DNA of 64,000 nt from Picocystis sp. L7 (taxonomy: Eukaryota; Chlorophyta; Picocystophyceae; Picocystales; Picocystaceae): contig QXJR01000026.1 in NCBI GenBank assembly GCA_020975725.1, forward strand, positions 744,001 to 808,000, read 5' to 3'. The translations under genes were made by a program, and so were the position numbers. This document shows positions 33,274 to 44,605 of the stretch, piece after piece (the stretch's first letter is position 1; each line of letters begins with the position of its first letter). The notes beneath the pieces were generated by a model. That model saw only the letters and a list, made by a program, of their open reading frames with translations. It was not told the DNA's origin and made no database searches.

Positions 33274-33934
33274 CGCGTTCGAGCGCAGCACGCGATCGTC
33301 CTGTGATGCGCCACAATGGCCGAAAGGTCGTGAACATCCGATTAACTTTCGTTCGTGAGGGAGAAAGGAGAGCGATTAACTCGAAGTAAACCGAAGGGGA
33401 GGGCCGGTGGGTTAACCTTGGGGTTAAAAAGGGGAGGAGAGAGGATCCACCCGTCGAGGACACTGGTTCATGGGGGTGGATTCTGCAGGGACAAGCAAGC
33501 AAGATGGGACATGTAAAACGGTGTGGATGGAAAAGAAACGCGTTCCAAAGCCAGATTCAGGTACCAGGGTCATGGTTTCGACCCATGCAGTACCCATCTT
33601 TGCGCTCCCTGGGAACCAAGTGAGATACTCCATTGCTTTGCCAAGCGGTCGGATTGCCAGCATACCCCACATCGTCATCCTCAACCGACGCCGGTGGTAA
33701 GCCCATCTGGAGAAACAGTAGTGCAGGCCAGAATCCGGAATAAGGCGCACCTTTCCTCAAAATACACGATGATGGGAATCGCTCCTGCATGCTGCAGGAC
33801 GAGGAGAGGAGACAACGGATGATCGCAGGGACAAGCCATGCGACAAGTGTCCCAACGCAGCACCCAGCAGGAGGCGTTTTATTGAATGATTCACCTCAAA
33901 GCCAATCTCGGCTACGCTTCAGGCGATGCGGCTC
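33274..33934. other. intergenic, NSF promoter side, no supported gene
   Basis: This lies upstream of NSF and downstream of PWP2. Short frames on both strands have no motif. GGTTAAC-type repeats occur near 33410-33425. Confidence 0.3.
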
Positions 33935-36798
33935 CTACAATGGGGTCGGGCTCAATCCAACATACTGCATCATGTAGAGGTTTGATTCTGTGGACTCCTT
34001 CAAATCAGTGTGCAGGCTGTGAACCAACCTCTGCAACGCCCTCAGCTGTGGAAGAATGTCAATGTGAGAACCCTGTTCGCAGAGAAGCATGGCGTGTTGC
34101 GAGCAACAAGCCTTTGCCCAGAGAAGAAGATGCTCAATGTGCGGGGTGCTCTTCAACATGTTCGAAAGTGCTTCAATCAGCTTTCCCAAGTTGTGACGAG
34201 GAAAGTTCACAAATACACCTTGCACGTCCTTTGGTGGGACCCCCAGGATCACTTCCTCAATCAGCGCCTGATTGCTCAATCGCAGTGACACGGATAAAGC
34301 TAAAGAATACCTTCTCTGACCCATTGCGCGCAGGGCAGCATCTGGCGTGGTTGCTTCTTCAAGATCCGAAGGATCAAACATAATGTCCTCTCCCACTGAA
34401 TAGACTAAAAGACCTTCTGACGACCCAGCAATCCACATTGAGCCACTCGGAGACAACTGGACACACCTTATCCTAGCGGAAGCTTGTTTAGACTTCCATC
34501 CGTCGACTCGACCAGTACCGCTTGCACCTGGAAGGTCAAAGTCCATTCCTTGCCTCCCCATTCCCTCGTCTTCAAGCGTTCTGCCGCTTCCACCCGAGCC
34601 TAACTCTGCCATCTGGCTCAAGCCAGACGTTGCTTGAGGAGAGAGAGACCCAATAACTTTGAATCGCCGCAAAAGAACACGTTCCTCCACATCATACATA
34701 CAAGTGTACTTACCATTCCCTGCGGCAAGTAGCATACTTCCATCCGCAGAGTAGCACAAAGAAACAAAGTGTCTGCTCACCAACCTCTTAGATATTGGGC
34801 CGGCATCTCCCATCATCTGATCCCCTTCAATATCCCGACGACCGGCTATTGTCCCTTCAAGGATGCCATCCATAGGTTTCCAAAAGTATATCTGACCTCC
34901 GAGTGTTGATGTTGCTATCTGCTTACCATCCGGCCGATATGATAGTGCGAGGACATCGTGTGAGTGCGCCATGGGTTCTGTTCTACCCTTCCCCTCGAAA
35001 ACGTCCCAGATTCTTAGTGTTTTGTCCCATGAGGTGGAAGCTAACAACGAGTTGGAGATACTAAACTGCATGCCTGACAACGGACCCTCATGCCCCGCCA
35101 ACACTTCTAAAAGCCTCCCTGATTTTACGGACCAAACATATATTTGAAAGTCATCTGCAGTGCCAGCACAAATAACTTCGCCACTGGGATGCACTGCCAA
35201 TGATGTGAATTGGACCGGTTCAGGTGAAGTGAACACCCTAAAGTTGCGATACCGCACCAAGTCAAAAGCCCGGACAGTGCCATCCAAACTTGCTGCGGCA
35301 ATGGCCCGGCTCCCAGGTAAAAATGCTACCGCAGTTACGGGCATCGTGTGATCCATGAAAGTAACAACACAGTTTCCTGTCTGGGAGTTCCAAACTTTCA
35401 CTCGAGAGTCATCAGCACCCGTCACAATCAAGTCGCCCCCAGGCGAAAAGGCACAGCTTGCAATATCGTACGAGTGCCCTTGTTGGCGGTAAACGTACGA
35501 CTCACTTCGCCACTCCCATACCAGGAGCTGCCCCAACTTCTCACAACCCAGCGCAATCCATTCTCCATTGCTCCCAAAGGTTGCCGAAGAAACTGCCTCT
35601 CTTGATATGCTAAGGGTGCACAAGCTTTCAAAATCATCAGATGCGCTGTTGGGGACATTCAGTAGCTCAAAGACTCCATTCGTAAAACCAGCAACCAGAA
35701 GCTGCTTATCGCTGCAAAAGTCACAGCATCCTACCTTGGATCCCGTCTTGTGCAACACGTGCTTCTTCTGCAAAGTCCACCCCATTTGCATCGTTTTCCC
35801 TGTAGACGTCGATTCGCATTCAAGGAACAACACTGGTTGTCAGCAAACACATGTCTCTTCCACAGGCCACGTTATCATCCTTTGCTTGGCTCAGTAACCC
35901 ATGATTGTCCTTCAAAGAATTTCAGTTGTCCATATCTACTTTGTGTGGTTCAACATCACCGCCAATAGACCACTTGGCCTGTTCAGACGAGAGCGCACCT
36001 TTTGTAACCAAACCCTTGCGCACCCACAAAAACGCCACCGCATCTCTTGCAACGCTGCAGATGTATTCTTCTCCCTTGCAGAAGAAGGCTCCCATGACGC
36101 TGTCCCGGTGCGAGGTCAGGCTTGTGGCCTGGAATTTCCCTTCCACTCCTATGTCCGGTGATAGGCTAAAGACGCGTGCTACCGAATCTTCAGATCCTTG
36201 TACGATCTCGGTGCCGCTCTTATTCCAGTCCAAACATAGCACTTCGCTTGTCGCCCCTCCAAAGGTGCGAACCAGTTTGAAAGGGGCGAAGGACTTCCCT
36301 TCGAATGGCATGTTCCAAATTTGGAGCAATCTTCCCGCGGCTACTGCCAGGAACTTCCCATCGGCAGAAAACTTGGCGGCACGGACGGCATGTTTGAAGC
36401 TGAAATGATGCAGCACCTTGTTCCTGGGGAGATTGAAGAGCATTGCTTTGCCATCTTCTGCAATGGCCACCATGGCATCCTTGGTAGGTGAGACCGCCAG
36501 GGTTCGCAGCCTTTTGGTAGACTCCAATGCAAGCGTGTGCGACTTTCCACTCAGAAGATCCACCTTCGCTCCGTTCGGCGTTTCCTTTCGTCGTCAGCGA
36601 TCCACTCTGCATCCGTTCGCACGAGTCGGTTGGTTCCACGTCCGCTCCTTCTCGTCTCCATCGCCGTCGTCGTGCGTCCCTGCCTGGACGTACCTTGGTC
36701 ACGCGGTTTCCCACGGGCGAAAGCAGCTCTTTGCCCACCAGCACGAGGTTCCCACCTCGGTATGGCGCGCCCAGCACGTTCGTGAAGCGGTAATCCAT
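33935..36798 (-). CDS. PWP2: U3 snoRNP WD-repeat protein PWP2 (UTP1)
   Basis: PWP2 is a UTP-B subunit of the small-subunit processome, needed for 18S rRNA maturation in the nucleolus. Exons are 36694-36798, 35960-36563 and 33935-35799 (the last junction is tentative), giving about 857 aa. The first exon reads MDYRFTNVLGAPYRGGNL to LLSPVGNRVTK, the family's exact opening. The tandem WD repeats include GHSYDIASCAFSPGGDLIVT and GTVRAFDLVRYRNFRVFTSP, a PWP2 hallmark. The C-terminal Utp12 domain carries HLLLWAKACCSQHAML. The 35800-35959 intron uses GTGATG. An alternative GTAGAT donor slightly downstream is possible. Confidence 0.9.
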
Positions 36799-37152
36799 CA
36801 CGTGATGGCGTCGGTCTCCTCTCCATCCTCCCTGCCTCCCTCGCGCCGCCAGGGGGGGGAGCCAGGGACCGAGAAGACCGCCAAAAGACAGCTGTCCATG
36901 AACGGTCCTTGGGAAGGGAGGGGGGAACGAACCGTCACGGGCGGATTCAGGACGGATTCGAAGGTAAACGAGAGAGCAGGGATGTCCTGGTGAGAAGGAG
37001 CTGGAGGGAACGCAACAGGTCCAGGTCCACAGGATGGAGAATTGGATTGAAAGGGAATACATGAAATATACGGCTCAGTCGTTGCGGAATGTGTGCGAGC
37101 AACCGCACGTTCCAATGAAGAAGAACGATGCGACCTGGAAAGCCATACCTTC
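36799..37152. promoter_or_regulatory. PWP2 upstream region / WEE1 3' flank
   Basis: This is a 354 bp spacer between tandem minus-strand genes. Around 36870-36915 it contains GACCGAGAAGACCGCC and GTCCATGAACGGTCC, variants of the GGTCCATG / CAAAGACCG elements seen in the two divergent spacers near 6.0 and 15.6 kb. Confidence 0.35.
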
Positions 37153-38400
37153 TCAAGGCTCCATGAAATGCGAGTCCCGCCCACAACTTTGACGCGAAAA
37201 CAAGTCAAACGTCAAAATATTTTCCGCTGTGGGCCGCTGTTGGGGATCCTCGTGCAGGAGAAGCTTTATGGTCTGCTGAATGGATGCAGAGAAATTGGGA
37301 AGAAGCATCAACTGCCTCCTACGAATGGCCTGATATTGGGGTCCTGAAGATGGTAGAGGGGATCCACGAGCCAATTCGTAAATGCTTGCTCCCAAAGCAA
37401 ACATGTCTGCTGCTGGCAAATTACCATAGTCGTCATTTAAAATCTCAGCTGGCTGATACCTAGCATCCCCCTCTTCGATGGAAAACTCTCCTTTACAACG
37501 GTTCGCAAGCCCAAAGTCCCCAATCTTGAACACCCCATCGTGGACATATATGTTGTCCGGTTTGATGTCCAGATGAACCATTCCCTTCTGATGCATGTGC
37601 GCTAGCCCTTGAGCAACTTGTTGCATGACAAGGGAGAGTTCTTCCTCGTCAAAACGGTGCCCGGCTGCAAGCTTATCAGCTAGAGACCCTTGCTCACAGA
37701 GCTCCAACTGAATGTACAAATGATCGTTCTCCACCCATGCTGAATAATACCTGATCAAGTTTGCATGTTCCCCCACCGCAGCCAATGCCTGCACCTCTTG
37801 AATAGCTCTCCTGAATTGCGAATCGTCGGCCATCTTTTTGATCGTGCGCTTTATTGCGTACTCCCGGCCATCCAAACGATGTAGCACATGGAACACTTTG
37901 CAAAAGTTCCCTCTCCCAAGTTCTTTGATTTCCTTGAAATCTGCCTTGTACCTCGACGCCGATGAGCCCACTTGGCTGAAGGCAGGCTGCGAGGATTGAT
38001 CCACGTCTTGACCACGGATGAACCTGTTTCTGATGCACGGGGGAGACCTTGGACGGCGAAACTTTCGGTTGGGAATGCCACCCATGCTCGGAAATCCTGC
38101 GCGTGACGACACCTTCGCACCGTTGAAAGGTGTACCTTCGTTTTTTTCCTTTAGAGGGTCACGCATTTCGTTTTGCATCGGTCCCAGTTCTCCAAGTCCA
38201 CCCAAGGATTCTTTCTTCTGCTTTTTTGTCCGGACGGGCGTCAGGGCGGCTGGCGAACGCATCATGGGGAGCCCTTGGCTCCCCGTGCCGTATTCCACGG
38301 AAAATTGAGCATCCACTGGCGTGATGAAATCCGGCGTGCAGAAGAATGGCTCCTGGCTCGGAGCCGGCATGTATTCCTGCATGGACTGGCTGGACTGCAT
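37153..38400 (-). CDS. WEE1: WEE1-type inhibitory CDK kinase
   Basis: WEE1 phosphorylates the ATP-site tyrosine of CDKs to delay mitosis. From the ATG at 38400 the product is 415 aa. An unstructured N-terminus is followed by a complete kinase domain (about residues 155-410): GRGNFCKVF glycine loop, YAIKRT with the catalytic Lys, a catalytic loop HLDIKPDNIYV (Leu in place of the Arg of HRD, as usual in this family, which has HxD), IGDFGLA, and EGDARYQPAEIL, the WEE1 form of the APE region. The frame remains open upstream (AEVWKEKKAHEIEGL) behind a possible AG, so one or more 5' exons may be missing. Confidence 0.85.
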   Translation of the reverse strand: MQSSQSMQEYMPAPSQEPFFCTPDFITPVDAQFSVEYGTGSQGLPMMRSPAALTPVRTKKQKKESLGGLGELGPMQNEMRDPLKEKNEGTPFNGAKVSSRAGFPSMGGIPNRKFRRPRSPPCIRNRFIRGQDVDQSSQPAFSQVGSSASRYKADFKEIKELGRGNFCKVFHVLHRLDGREYAIKRTIKKMADDSQFRRAIQEVQALAAVGEHANLIRYYSAWVENDHLYIQLELCEQGSLADKLAAGHRFDEEELSLVMQQVAQGLAHMHQKGMVHLDIKPDNIYVHDGVFKIGDFGLANRCKGEFSIEEGDARYQPAEILNDDYGNLPAADMFALGASIYELARGSPLPSSGPQYQAIRRRQLMLLPNFSASIQQTIKLLLHEDPQQRPTAENILTFDLFSRQSCGRDSHFMEP

Positions 38401-39539
38401 CTCGTTCCGGTGCGCGTCCAATCCTTCGATCTCGTGCGCCTTCTTCTCCTTCCAGACCTCAGCGGTCTATTCCTAAACTCTTTCAGTCCTCAGGAAACAC
38501 TCCACGTCGTCCCGATGCGCTTGAAAGCACGGCACGAAGGCGCGACGTCGCCGCGTCTGTCGACTTCGAATCTGTCGTTTAGCCGTTCGTTCGGTCCCCC
38601 CTCCCGCCCCACATCCGTGCGATGTTGGACGTAAATAGCCCACAACCGGCTGACATTGCCCGGGTGTGGATCTCGATCGGGATTGGGGGGGGAGGTGTTG
38701 GGTGCGAAAGGAGGAGTGGTTCAGCCGAGACGAGAGAAGTGCTTGGCGGACGGGAACGGGCGAAGCGGTTCGCTCGGGGAGGTTGGAAAGGACTCATGCG
38801 TGTGGATTCGTGCATTCGCGGTTCTTTCGGTCCACCACGACCGCGAGACCAAGGAGCCGGTGTGTTTTGTCTCTTCGGTGCGTGATGCATGGGAAGCCAT
38901 GGATGTCGCCCCGACAAGTTGGACTTCGCCCCCTCGGTTCGCAAGGGTCTCGCACCCGCATCCGTGGAATGGATGTTCTTTCTCGTCGGATACGACGAAA
39001 ATGAGGTGCAATGCAATGGCAAACGTCGTGTGTCACTCTTGGTGATTCTCTTCGCCAACGTAAGAACACCAAAAGTCTTCATTGCAGATCGCTTGTAGGT
39101 CACGGTTCGACGATCAAGATCACGCATGCACGAGTTCCATCCCAATCGTTCCTCGTCGTGAGGATAGAGTGGAAATCGGCACGCTTTGACCGTGGTTTCG
39201 CTTGAACGTCTTGTCTGACCGCCCCCCCCCCCCCCCTAACCCGGTTCGATCCGCGCCGACCGCCAAGGGCACGTACATGTTCGACATCTTCCGCGTAGTT
39301 TCCACCTGTCCGAGGGCTCGACCTCGTCTTTCCTTCCATCCGCCATCACACGACCGCACGTCTTCCACGCTCTTCTCCTCCCATCTCCATGTTTCCATTC
39401 CTCCACTCCCACCACGAGGTTGTGGCCACCCCGGACCCCTTCGCTGGGAGGTGGGAAGGAAGTCTCCCTTCCCTCCCCGAGTTAAGTCGGGTTAACTTCG
39501 GACCTGCACGTGGCGCATTCGTCGGCATTCCGCAACGCG
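38401..39539. other. spacer between WEE1 and S1 protein genes
   Basis: This 1.1 kb holds both upstream regions. Frames of 60-190 codons exist on both strands, but none has a motif. A poly-C tract (about 39222-39236) precedes the S1 gene. Parts of the first 150 bp may be an unrecognised 5' exon of WEE1. Confidence 0.3.
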
Positions 39540-40655
39540 ATGCGCGTGGCGGCGCATCGATTTTGCGAGGGCGCGTCTCCGCGCCTGGGCGCGTTCGGGA
39601 CGGGAAAAAGGAGGACTGGAAGCCCTGGGACGAAATGGAGGCGCGGGAAGGAGGCCCATGCGCGCGGAGGCGCCGGATTGGATGGCTGGGAAGTGGTGGA
39701 TCCCAACGAGCTGGGATGGAAGCTGCCGAAGATGGAAACGATGCCGGATCCAGACGATTTCGAACTGCCAGAACCGCCTGGATATCCAGACGTCGTGATC
39801 GAAAAAACGGCCGCTGAAGCACTGGCGGAAGACACGGTTTCCCAAGAAGAAATCAACTTCTGGTTCACCGAACCAGAAGGAGGTTGGCCCACCAAAAAAA
39901 CAGAAGAGGAAGAAGAGCCACAATCCATCGAAGGGACGAGAGACATGGGACAGCGACACACCGAAGAGGAAGAAGACGTGGTTATCGGAGGCGTGACCGT
40001 GAGCGCAAAGGATAGGATGCCTATCTCATCGCTCCAAGTAGGACAAGTGCTGGATGGGAAAATCAGTGGACTCCACCTCTATCTTGGAGTTGCGGTGGAC
40101 GTGGGTGCAGAATTCGATGGCATTGTCCCCATCATGCACGACTGGGAATGGATGGAACCCTACGAAGGAGAGAGGACCCTGCGAGATGTGCTCCAGGTTG
40201 ACACGGACGTGAAAGTGAGGGTGGCAGCCATCTATATGGACGAGATATTTCGCTTCAGGTTTCGTTTAGAGATGTTGGAGCCAGATTTGCTCCAAGTATA
40301 CCCAGATCTTTCACCTGTGCCCCATGACTGGCATGCACCCATTGTTCTGGAAGGGGAGTACGACATTGATGACATCGTCGAGAGAACTGGACGACCCCAT
40401 GTCGAGGTAATGTACAAACTGGACGTGCTTCCTGAGGAAAACGATCCCAAAAAGGAACAAATGGCCGATTTGAGTGAGCGCTCGGACTTGGAATGGACCT
40501 ACGACAATGTTCACACCGAAGAAGAAGCAAGGAAAAGAACGAAAATTGCCAACGCAGCACTCTCCCCCACCTACGAGGAACACTTACATACAGCATCATT
40601 CTTCTACGAGCATGCAAAGCAAGAACATTTGAACAAGCAAAAGAATAATCTCTAA
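39540..40655 (+). CDS. S1 RNA-binding domain protein, probably organellar
   Basis: This is a 371-aa protein with one S1 (OB-fold) RNA-binding domain at about residues 160-240: LQVGQVLDGKISGLHLYLGV, then VGAEFDGIVPI and VKVRVAAIYMDE. The N-terminal 50 residues are Arg/Ala/Gly-rich with few acidic residues (MRVAAHRFCEGASPRLGAFG), like an organelle transit peptide. A long acidic region (EDTVSQEEI to TEEEEEP) and a charged C-terminal helix flank the domain. Plastid and mitochondrial S1 proteins help translation or transcript handling, but the exact role here is unknown. The ATG at 39540 was taken; the upstream GTG was ignored. Confidence 0.65.
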   Translation: MRVAAHRFCEGASPRLGAFGTGKRRTGSPGTKWRRGKEAHARGGAGLDGWEVVDPNELGWKLPKMETMPDPDDFELPEPPGYPDVVIEKTAAEALAEDTVSQEEINFWFTEPEGGWPTKKTEEEEEPQSIEGTRDMGQRHTEEEEDVVIGGVTVSAKDRMPISSLQVGQVLDGKISGLHLYLGVAVDVGAEFDGIVPIMHDWEWMEPYEGERTLRDVLQVDTDVKVRVAAIYMDEIFRFRFRLEMLEPDLLQVYPDLSPVPHDWHAPIVLEGEYDIDDIVERTGRPHVEVMYKLDVLPEENDPKKEQMADLSERSDLEWTYDNVHTEEEARKRTKIANAALSPTYEEHLHTASFFYEHAKQEHLNKQKNNL

Positions 40656-40823
40656 ACCAGATGCTGCTTCAACACGTGCGGCACTTGAGATGGAACAGGA
40701 CCCCATTCATTACCCGAAAGTCAAGCTTTTGCTCGTCTTCTTGCCAACATTTTCTAGAAAAGTAACACAAATGAATTATGCATATGTAATCACGAATTAA
40801 GCACACCTGCTTGGTACAAGGTA

Positions 40824-40979
40824 TCATGAAACGTTTCCTTTCCATGCTCCACTTGATTTAGTTGGTTCCGCATCAGCCTTCTGTCTTTCCTCGGCAGATT
40901 TTTTCCAATTTCGGAAGAGCAATCGGCGCTTATCAATGTGTGTTTCCCCACCCGTGGACATGGTCATGCCAAACACCAT
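40824..40979 (-). CDS. possible small protein, 51 aa
   Basis: A short ATG frame in an otherwise empty 995-bp spacer (40656-41650) has a strikingly protein-like, charged sequence: MVFGMTMSTGG, then DKRRLLFRNWKKSAEERQKA and SSGAWKGNVS. It could be a complete small protein or the last exon of a longer gene. No family was recognised. The rest of the spacer shows nothing. Confidence 0.25.
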   Translation of the reverse strand: MVFGMTMSTGGETHIDKRRLLFRNWKKSAEERQKADAEPTKSSGAWKGNVS

Positions 40980-41650
40980 GGAATTGGAGTCAACAAGTCA
41001 GCCTACTTCCAAGCCGAATCTTTGAGCATTGACCCCATCCTGCTATGCTGCTTCAACCCTGCAACGTATTGAGGGCCGTCCAATCATACAATTTACCCAG
41101 AGCACCTTGCGTTCTTTGTGAATGGAGTAGACACAAAGGCTCATCATCCTGAATGACTGCTGTTCGGTAGTCTTATCGAGATGTTGGGTACCAAGCGCAT
41201 GTTTGTACAGCTCAAGCCCCGGTAAGGTATTCAGCAGAGGCGGGTTGTAGTTCGGAACTAGAATACCTTGCCCTTCGGTTTGCTAAGCAGATTGAAAATT
41301 CCCACGCTGAAACATGTTCGTCACACCAATGCACCATGTGCATGCAAAGCTTCCTGTGTGCATCACACCTGAAGTGCGGCGGTCGCAAGTGCGTTTGCAA
41401 ACAGAAACCAGAAGCTGGTGTCATTCGTGCTGGAGTAGATGAAGAAAGAGGGCCCAACGAAAGAGTCACATACCGCTCCATTAGTAGCAATGGACAGTTG
41501 CATACATTGGTGGTTCACTGCACAAGAAATCCTCCAAGGAATGGTCCAACAAAGAAATTCAGATCAGACGATTGGGACCATTTTGGTTCTTCCACGGGGC
41601 AATGGGGCACTTTCTTCGCAAAATGGCCTTTGTTTTATCAGGCATGGATA

Positions 41651-42874
41651 TCAAAGGTGTATCATTTCTTGCTTCATACTGTTGAGGAAGTCTGCACACA
41701 GGGAGTCTGTCCAAGGAGCTCCAAACGGAGCCGTCTCCCCTGAAATCCAGCCTAGATGACCCCCATTGGGCGTGACTACAAGAATGCAGTTGTCGTTGTA
41801 ACGTATTTCATCATACGGAATTGCATGCGCAGGTGCAATCGGATCATCTGCGGCTTGAACACAAAGCAGGGGAATGCGCACTTTCGGGATCACATGGCAG
41901 CTGCCACTCCATTCGTAGTATTCGTCCACAGAATTGAATCCAAAGGACACACGTGTGACGGCTTCATCAAAGTCCCGTATTGTGTACGCATTCGCTGCAA
42001 TCTGGGGCTTGAATCCTTGTTTCTCCATACCATCAAAGAGGTGGATGTGCTTCTTGAACATCCCACTCAGTGTGCGCCCCAGCTTGTAATCGTATACGCG
42101 ATTGAACCCCTTTTGGAAGTTCTTGTCTGAGAGGGTAAGATCGAAGGGATTGCAGAGAGATATGGCAGCGCGGAGGGGTGTATCTTCGCCCACTTCCCCC
42201 AGATACCTCACAAGGATGTTTGCACCCAGAGACCATCCCGCCGCAAAGAGGAGGGAGTCGGGATATTTGGTGTGCACATGCGTCACCACATCCCTGGCAT
42301 CTCCCGTGAAAGACGCCGAGTAAAACTGGGGTGTGGTCACTGGGCTGTCTGCAGTGGATCTTGAGTTGAAGACCACCGCCCGCATGCCATTTTTTCGACA
42401 GGACAGGACCATGTGTTTCACGTAGGAGTCGCCGCTCCCCCCTGTAAGTCCAGGAAAGAGCACAACAACTGGGGCATCATCAGGAAGATCGTCCCATTTC
42501 CATTCCTCGTTCTCATGATTCGCTTCCACTGGCCAGTCCAGTGCAACGCATCCACCATCTGTGGTGCACAGGATGAGGTCTCTGTGATATTTGACGGCGG
42601 GCTGCGAACGAAAGAAGGCGGCGAATATGGTTTCCACGTGACCGTTTCCCAATCCAGGCACCACCTCATAAGGCTGTTTGAGCCTCTTCAGCTTCGCAAG
42701 GACCCTTCGGTTGCGTTCGGAGTCCTTGGCGACGGTGGTCGGCGGTTCGTCCTTCGCGTTGATGTCGCCGCGGATCGCCGAGGAGAGGCGCGACGCCACA
42801 CGCATGATCGCAAGAGCCACGCCTCCGACGGGAACCATCGACGCACGTGCTATACGCGTGCTTGCAATCGGCAT
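41651..42874 (-). CDS. EMB8/ABHD1-3-type alpha/beta hydrolase
   Basis: This is a 407-aa member of the YheT/EMB8/ABHD1-ABHD3 group of lipid-acting or esterase-like hydrolases. The family blocks are complete: NGHVETIFAAFFRSQP, a DGG..LDWP strand, VVLFPGLTGGSGDSYVKHMV, GWSLGANILVRYLG with nucleophile Ser 215, ADDPIAP with the acid, and TPNGGHLGW with the His. An N-terminal Ala/Arg/Ser stretch (MPIASTRIARASMVP) could be a targeting peptide or membrane contact. The substrate is unknown. The ATG at 42874 was preferred over an upstream GTG. Confidence 0.85.
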   Translation of the reverse strand: MPIASTRIARASMVPVGGVALAIMRVASRLSSAIRGDINAKDEPPTTVAKDSERNRRVLAKLKRLKQPYEVVPGLGNGHVETIFAAFFRSQPAVKYHRDLILCTTDGGCVALDWPVEANHENEEWKWDDLPDDAPVVVLFPGLTGGSGDSYVKHMVLSCRKNGMRAVVFNSRSTADSPVTTPQFYSASFTGDARDVVTHVHTKYPDSLLFAAGWSLGANILVRYLGEVGEDTPLRAAISLCNPFDLTLSDKNFQKGFNRVYDYKLGRTLSGMFKKHIHLFDGMEKQGFKPQIAANAYTIRDFDEAVTRVSFGFNSVDEYYEWSGSCHVIPKVRIPLLCVQAADDPIAPAHAIPYDEIRYNDNCILVVTPNGGHLGWISGETAPFGAPWTDSLCADFLNSMKQEMIHL

Positions 42875-43610
42875 CTGCGCTCCAATTCGCACCAAACGCG
42901 AGGCAAGACGCACCGTCCAGGCGAGTTCCAAGGCGTGCGACCTCGACACCTGTCAAGCGCAACCTTCACACGCGATTCGATCGAGTGCCCACTTGCACAA
43001 TGACAGAGGAGGCTTCGCTTCTGTCCTTCGAATCGATGCAAACGACGTGCAGCCGTCGAAAGCAGCTCGTCCGACACTGGCTCGTACGTGGCCAATCGGC
43101 GGTCCCAACCCACAGTTCCTGCACCTTGGATCGTCGGATCGATGTTTTTCCCTTCTGTATCGAATTCGACTCCCTTTGAACCGTCCTCTCGATCGGAGAT
43201 GTGCTTCGGTGCGGCGAGGACGCGCCTGTTCGCCACGTTGTGGACGTGTCTTGGGCCACCAGGTTCGCCTTCCCTCTCGTATCGACCCCAGCTGATTGGA
43301 ACGTCCTTCGGGACTGTCCCGAAGGCCGTACGGGATCCTTCCGAAATTCTCCCTTTCAAACCTTCGGGTTCGATCCCGGATGCGAACCTTGGGGACATGG
43401 ACGAGCTGAACAGGGATCCAGTCGGCTTCCCAACCAACTCCATCTTCACAACCGTGTTCACAACCCTCCGGTTCGGTGGGGAGCGGGCCAGGACACCGCT
43501 CACCAGGATGCTTGATCGGGCAGTCCCGATCGAACCTCCTTTCGATACGTTGATCGATCGGAGAAGACGTTCCTTCAACCGTATCGAAGGGCCAGCTTGA
43601 CCGAGGTCGA
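42875..43610. promoter_or_regulatory. divergent spacer, EMB8-like / unknown protein
   Basis: This is a 736 bp head-to-head spacer. It holds a hairpin-forming CCTTCGGGACTGTCCCGAAGG around 43305-43327 and a GGGTTCGATCCCGG B-box-like string at about 43367-43380. The latter cannot be folded into a tRNA. No gene is supported. Confidence 0.35.
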
Positions 43611-44558
43611 ATGGCGTCCACCACGCTACGGCCGCCATGTCGCTTCGCTCCTGGATTCGCGACGCACACTTCGCGAGCTACGAGGATCCAAACTTGCAAA
43701 TGCAATCCCGAAGGCAGCGTGGATGTCATGCCGCAGTTCCCCACCAACGTCGGAATGTATCACCTGGTGCGGAGGCGAGCCCTGGAGGAGAGGGACGCAA
43801 GCGACGCTTTCGTGTCGTTCTGCCACGACCGAACGCGCAAAGATGGGGTGGAGCGAACCTTGAACGTGTTGAGACATCCATATGGAATGGATCCTTGCGT
43901 GGCCCTGCTCTGCATGTGGATGCCAACCGCAGGGTACGAGCAGCCGCTGGGAGAAGAGCAGATAGCACAGCTTGGGAAGATTTCCGAGCGATGGTCTTGG
44001 AGATTACAACGCACTTTAGAGAACGCAAGATGCCAGCTGGAAGGAGAAGGCTTAGGAGGACAAGACTCGGTGAAATTGCGTGCTGAAATCGGATACTTAG
44101 AAAGCGAAGTCATCCTCGCCGAGCAGCGACACTTGCACAAAACAGTGAAGGCTGCTCAGTTTTGGAGCCGAGAAGATTCACAATCGGACCCGGAGCCAAT
44201 CTGCAACTCCTTGTGGAAGGTGGCGGCCGAAAATCTTCGCATCTATCTCAGGTATATGGGCCTTCCTCACACTCCACAGATCATCAGGCACATTACAGAC
44301 CTCAACGTTGCCTGTTTGGGCGAAGATTTTGAACGCACTGAGTTTGTGCACACTCTCAGTCCCAATACTGTCCGCCCTCGTACCCTAGAGCAAGACAAAA
44401 AAATGTATCGCTACCACCTGGCGAAGCAAGCCCACAAAGAGGCATGGGAGGACTACAAGGAAGCCCAGAAGGAACTACGTCGCACACGCAGGATATCCTC
44501 CATTGCACGGCATGAGCTTTACAGGAGTAGGAAAGAAGTGCGTCAGGTTTGGCGTTGA
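43611..44558 (+). CDS. unidentified helical protein, 315 aa
   Basis: This ATG frame of 315 codons has coding-like composition, in a position typical of the genes here. The first 35 residues are Arg/Thr/Ala-rich with little acid (MASTTLRPPCRFAPGFATHT), possibly an organelle transit peptide. The rest is mostly helical and charged, with Trp residues (ERWSWRLQRTLENA) and a C-terminal coiled-coil-like stretch (KQAHKEAWEDYKEAQKELRR). I recognise no family. It is head to head with the EMB8-like gene and ends 47 bp from the convergent FHA gene. Confidence 0.6.
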   Translation: MASTTLRPPCRFAPGFATHTSRATRIQTCKCNPEGSVDVMPQFPTNVGMYHLVRRRALEERDASDAFVSFCHDRTRKDGVERTLNVLRHPYGMDPCVALLCMWMPTAGYEQPLGEEQIAQLGKISERWSWRLQRTLENARCQLEGEGLGGQDSVKLRAEIGYLESEVILAEQRHLHKTVKAAQFWSREDSQSDPEPICNSLWKVAAENLRIYLRYMGLPHTPQIIRHITDLNVACLGEDFERTEFVHTLSPNTVRPRTLEQDKKMYRYHLAKQAHKEAWEDYKEAQKELRRTRRISSIARHELYRSRKEVRQVWR

Positions 44559-44605
44559 GCCAAGGGTAATTGAGCCCTAGGAAAGGGGTTAGGCTGCTTG
44601 ATTTG

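Noticed and set aside
33424-33750. 108-codon minus-strand frame upstream of NSF
   Set aside because: The composition is plausible but there is no motif, and overlapping frames on both strands are equally open.
43360-43390. GGGTTCGATCCCGG B-box-like string
   Set aside because: The T stem has a mismatch and no acceptor or anticodon arm can be built in either normal or permuted order.
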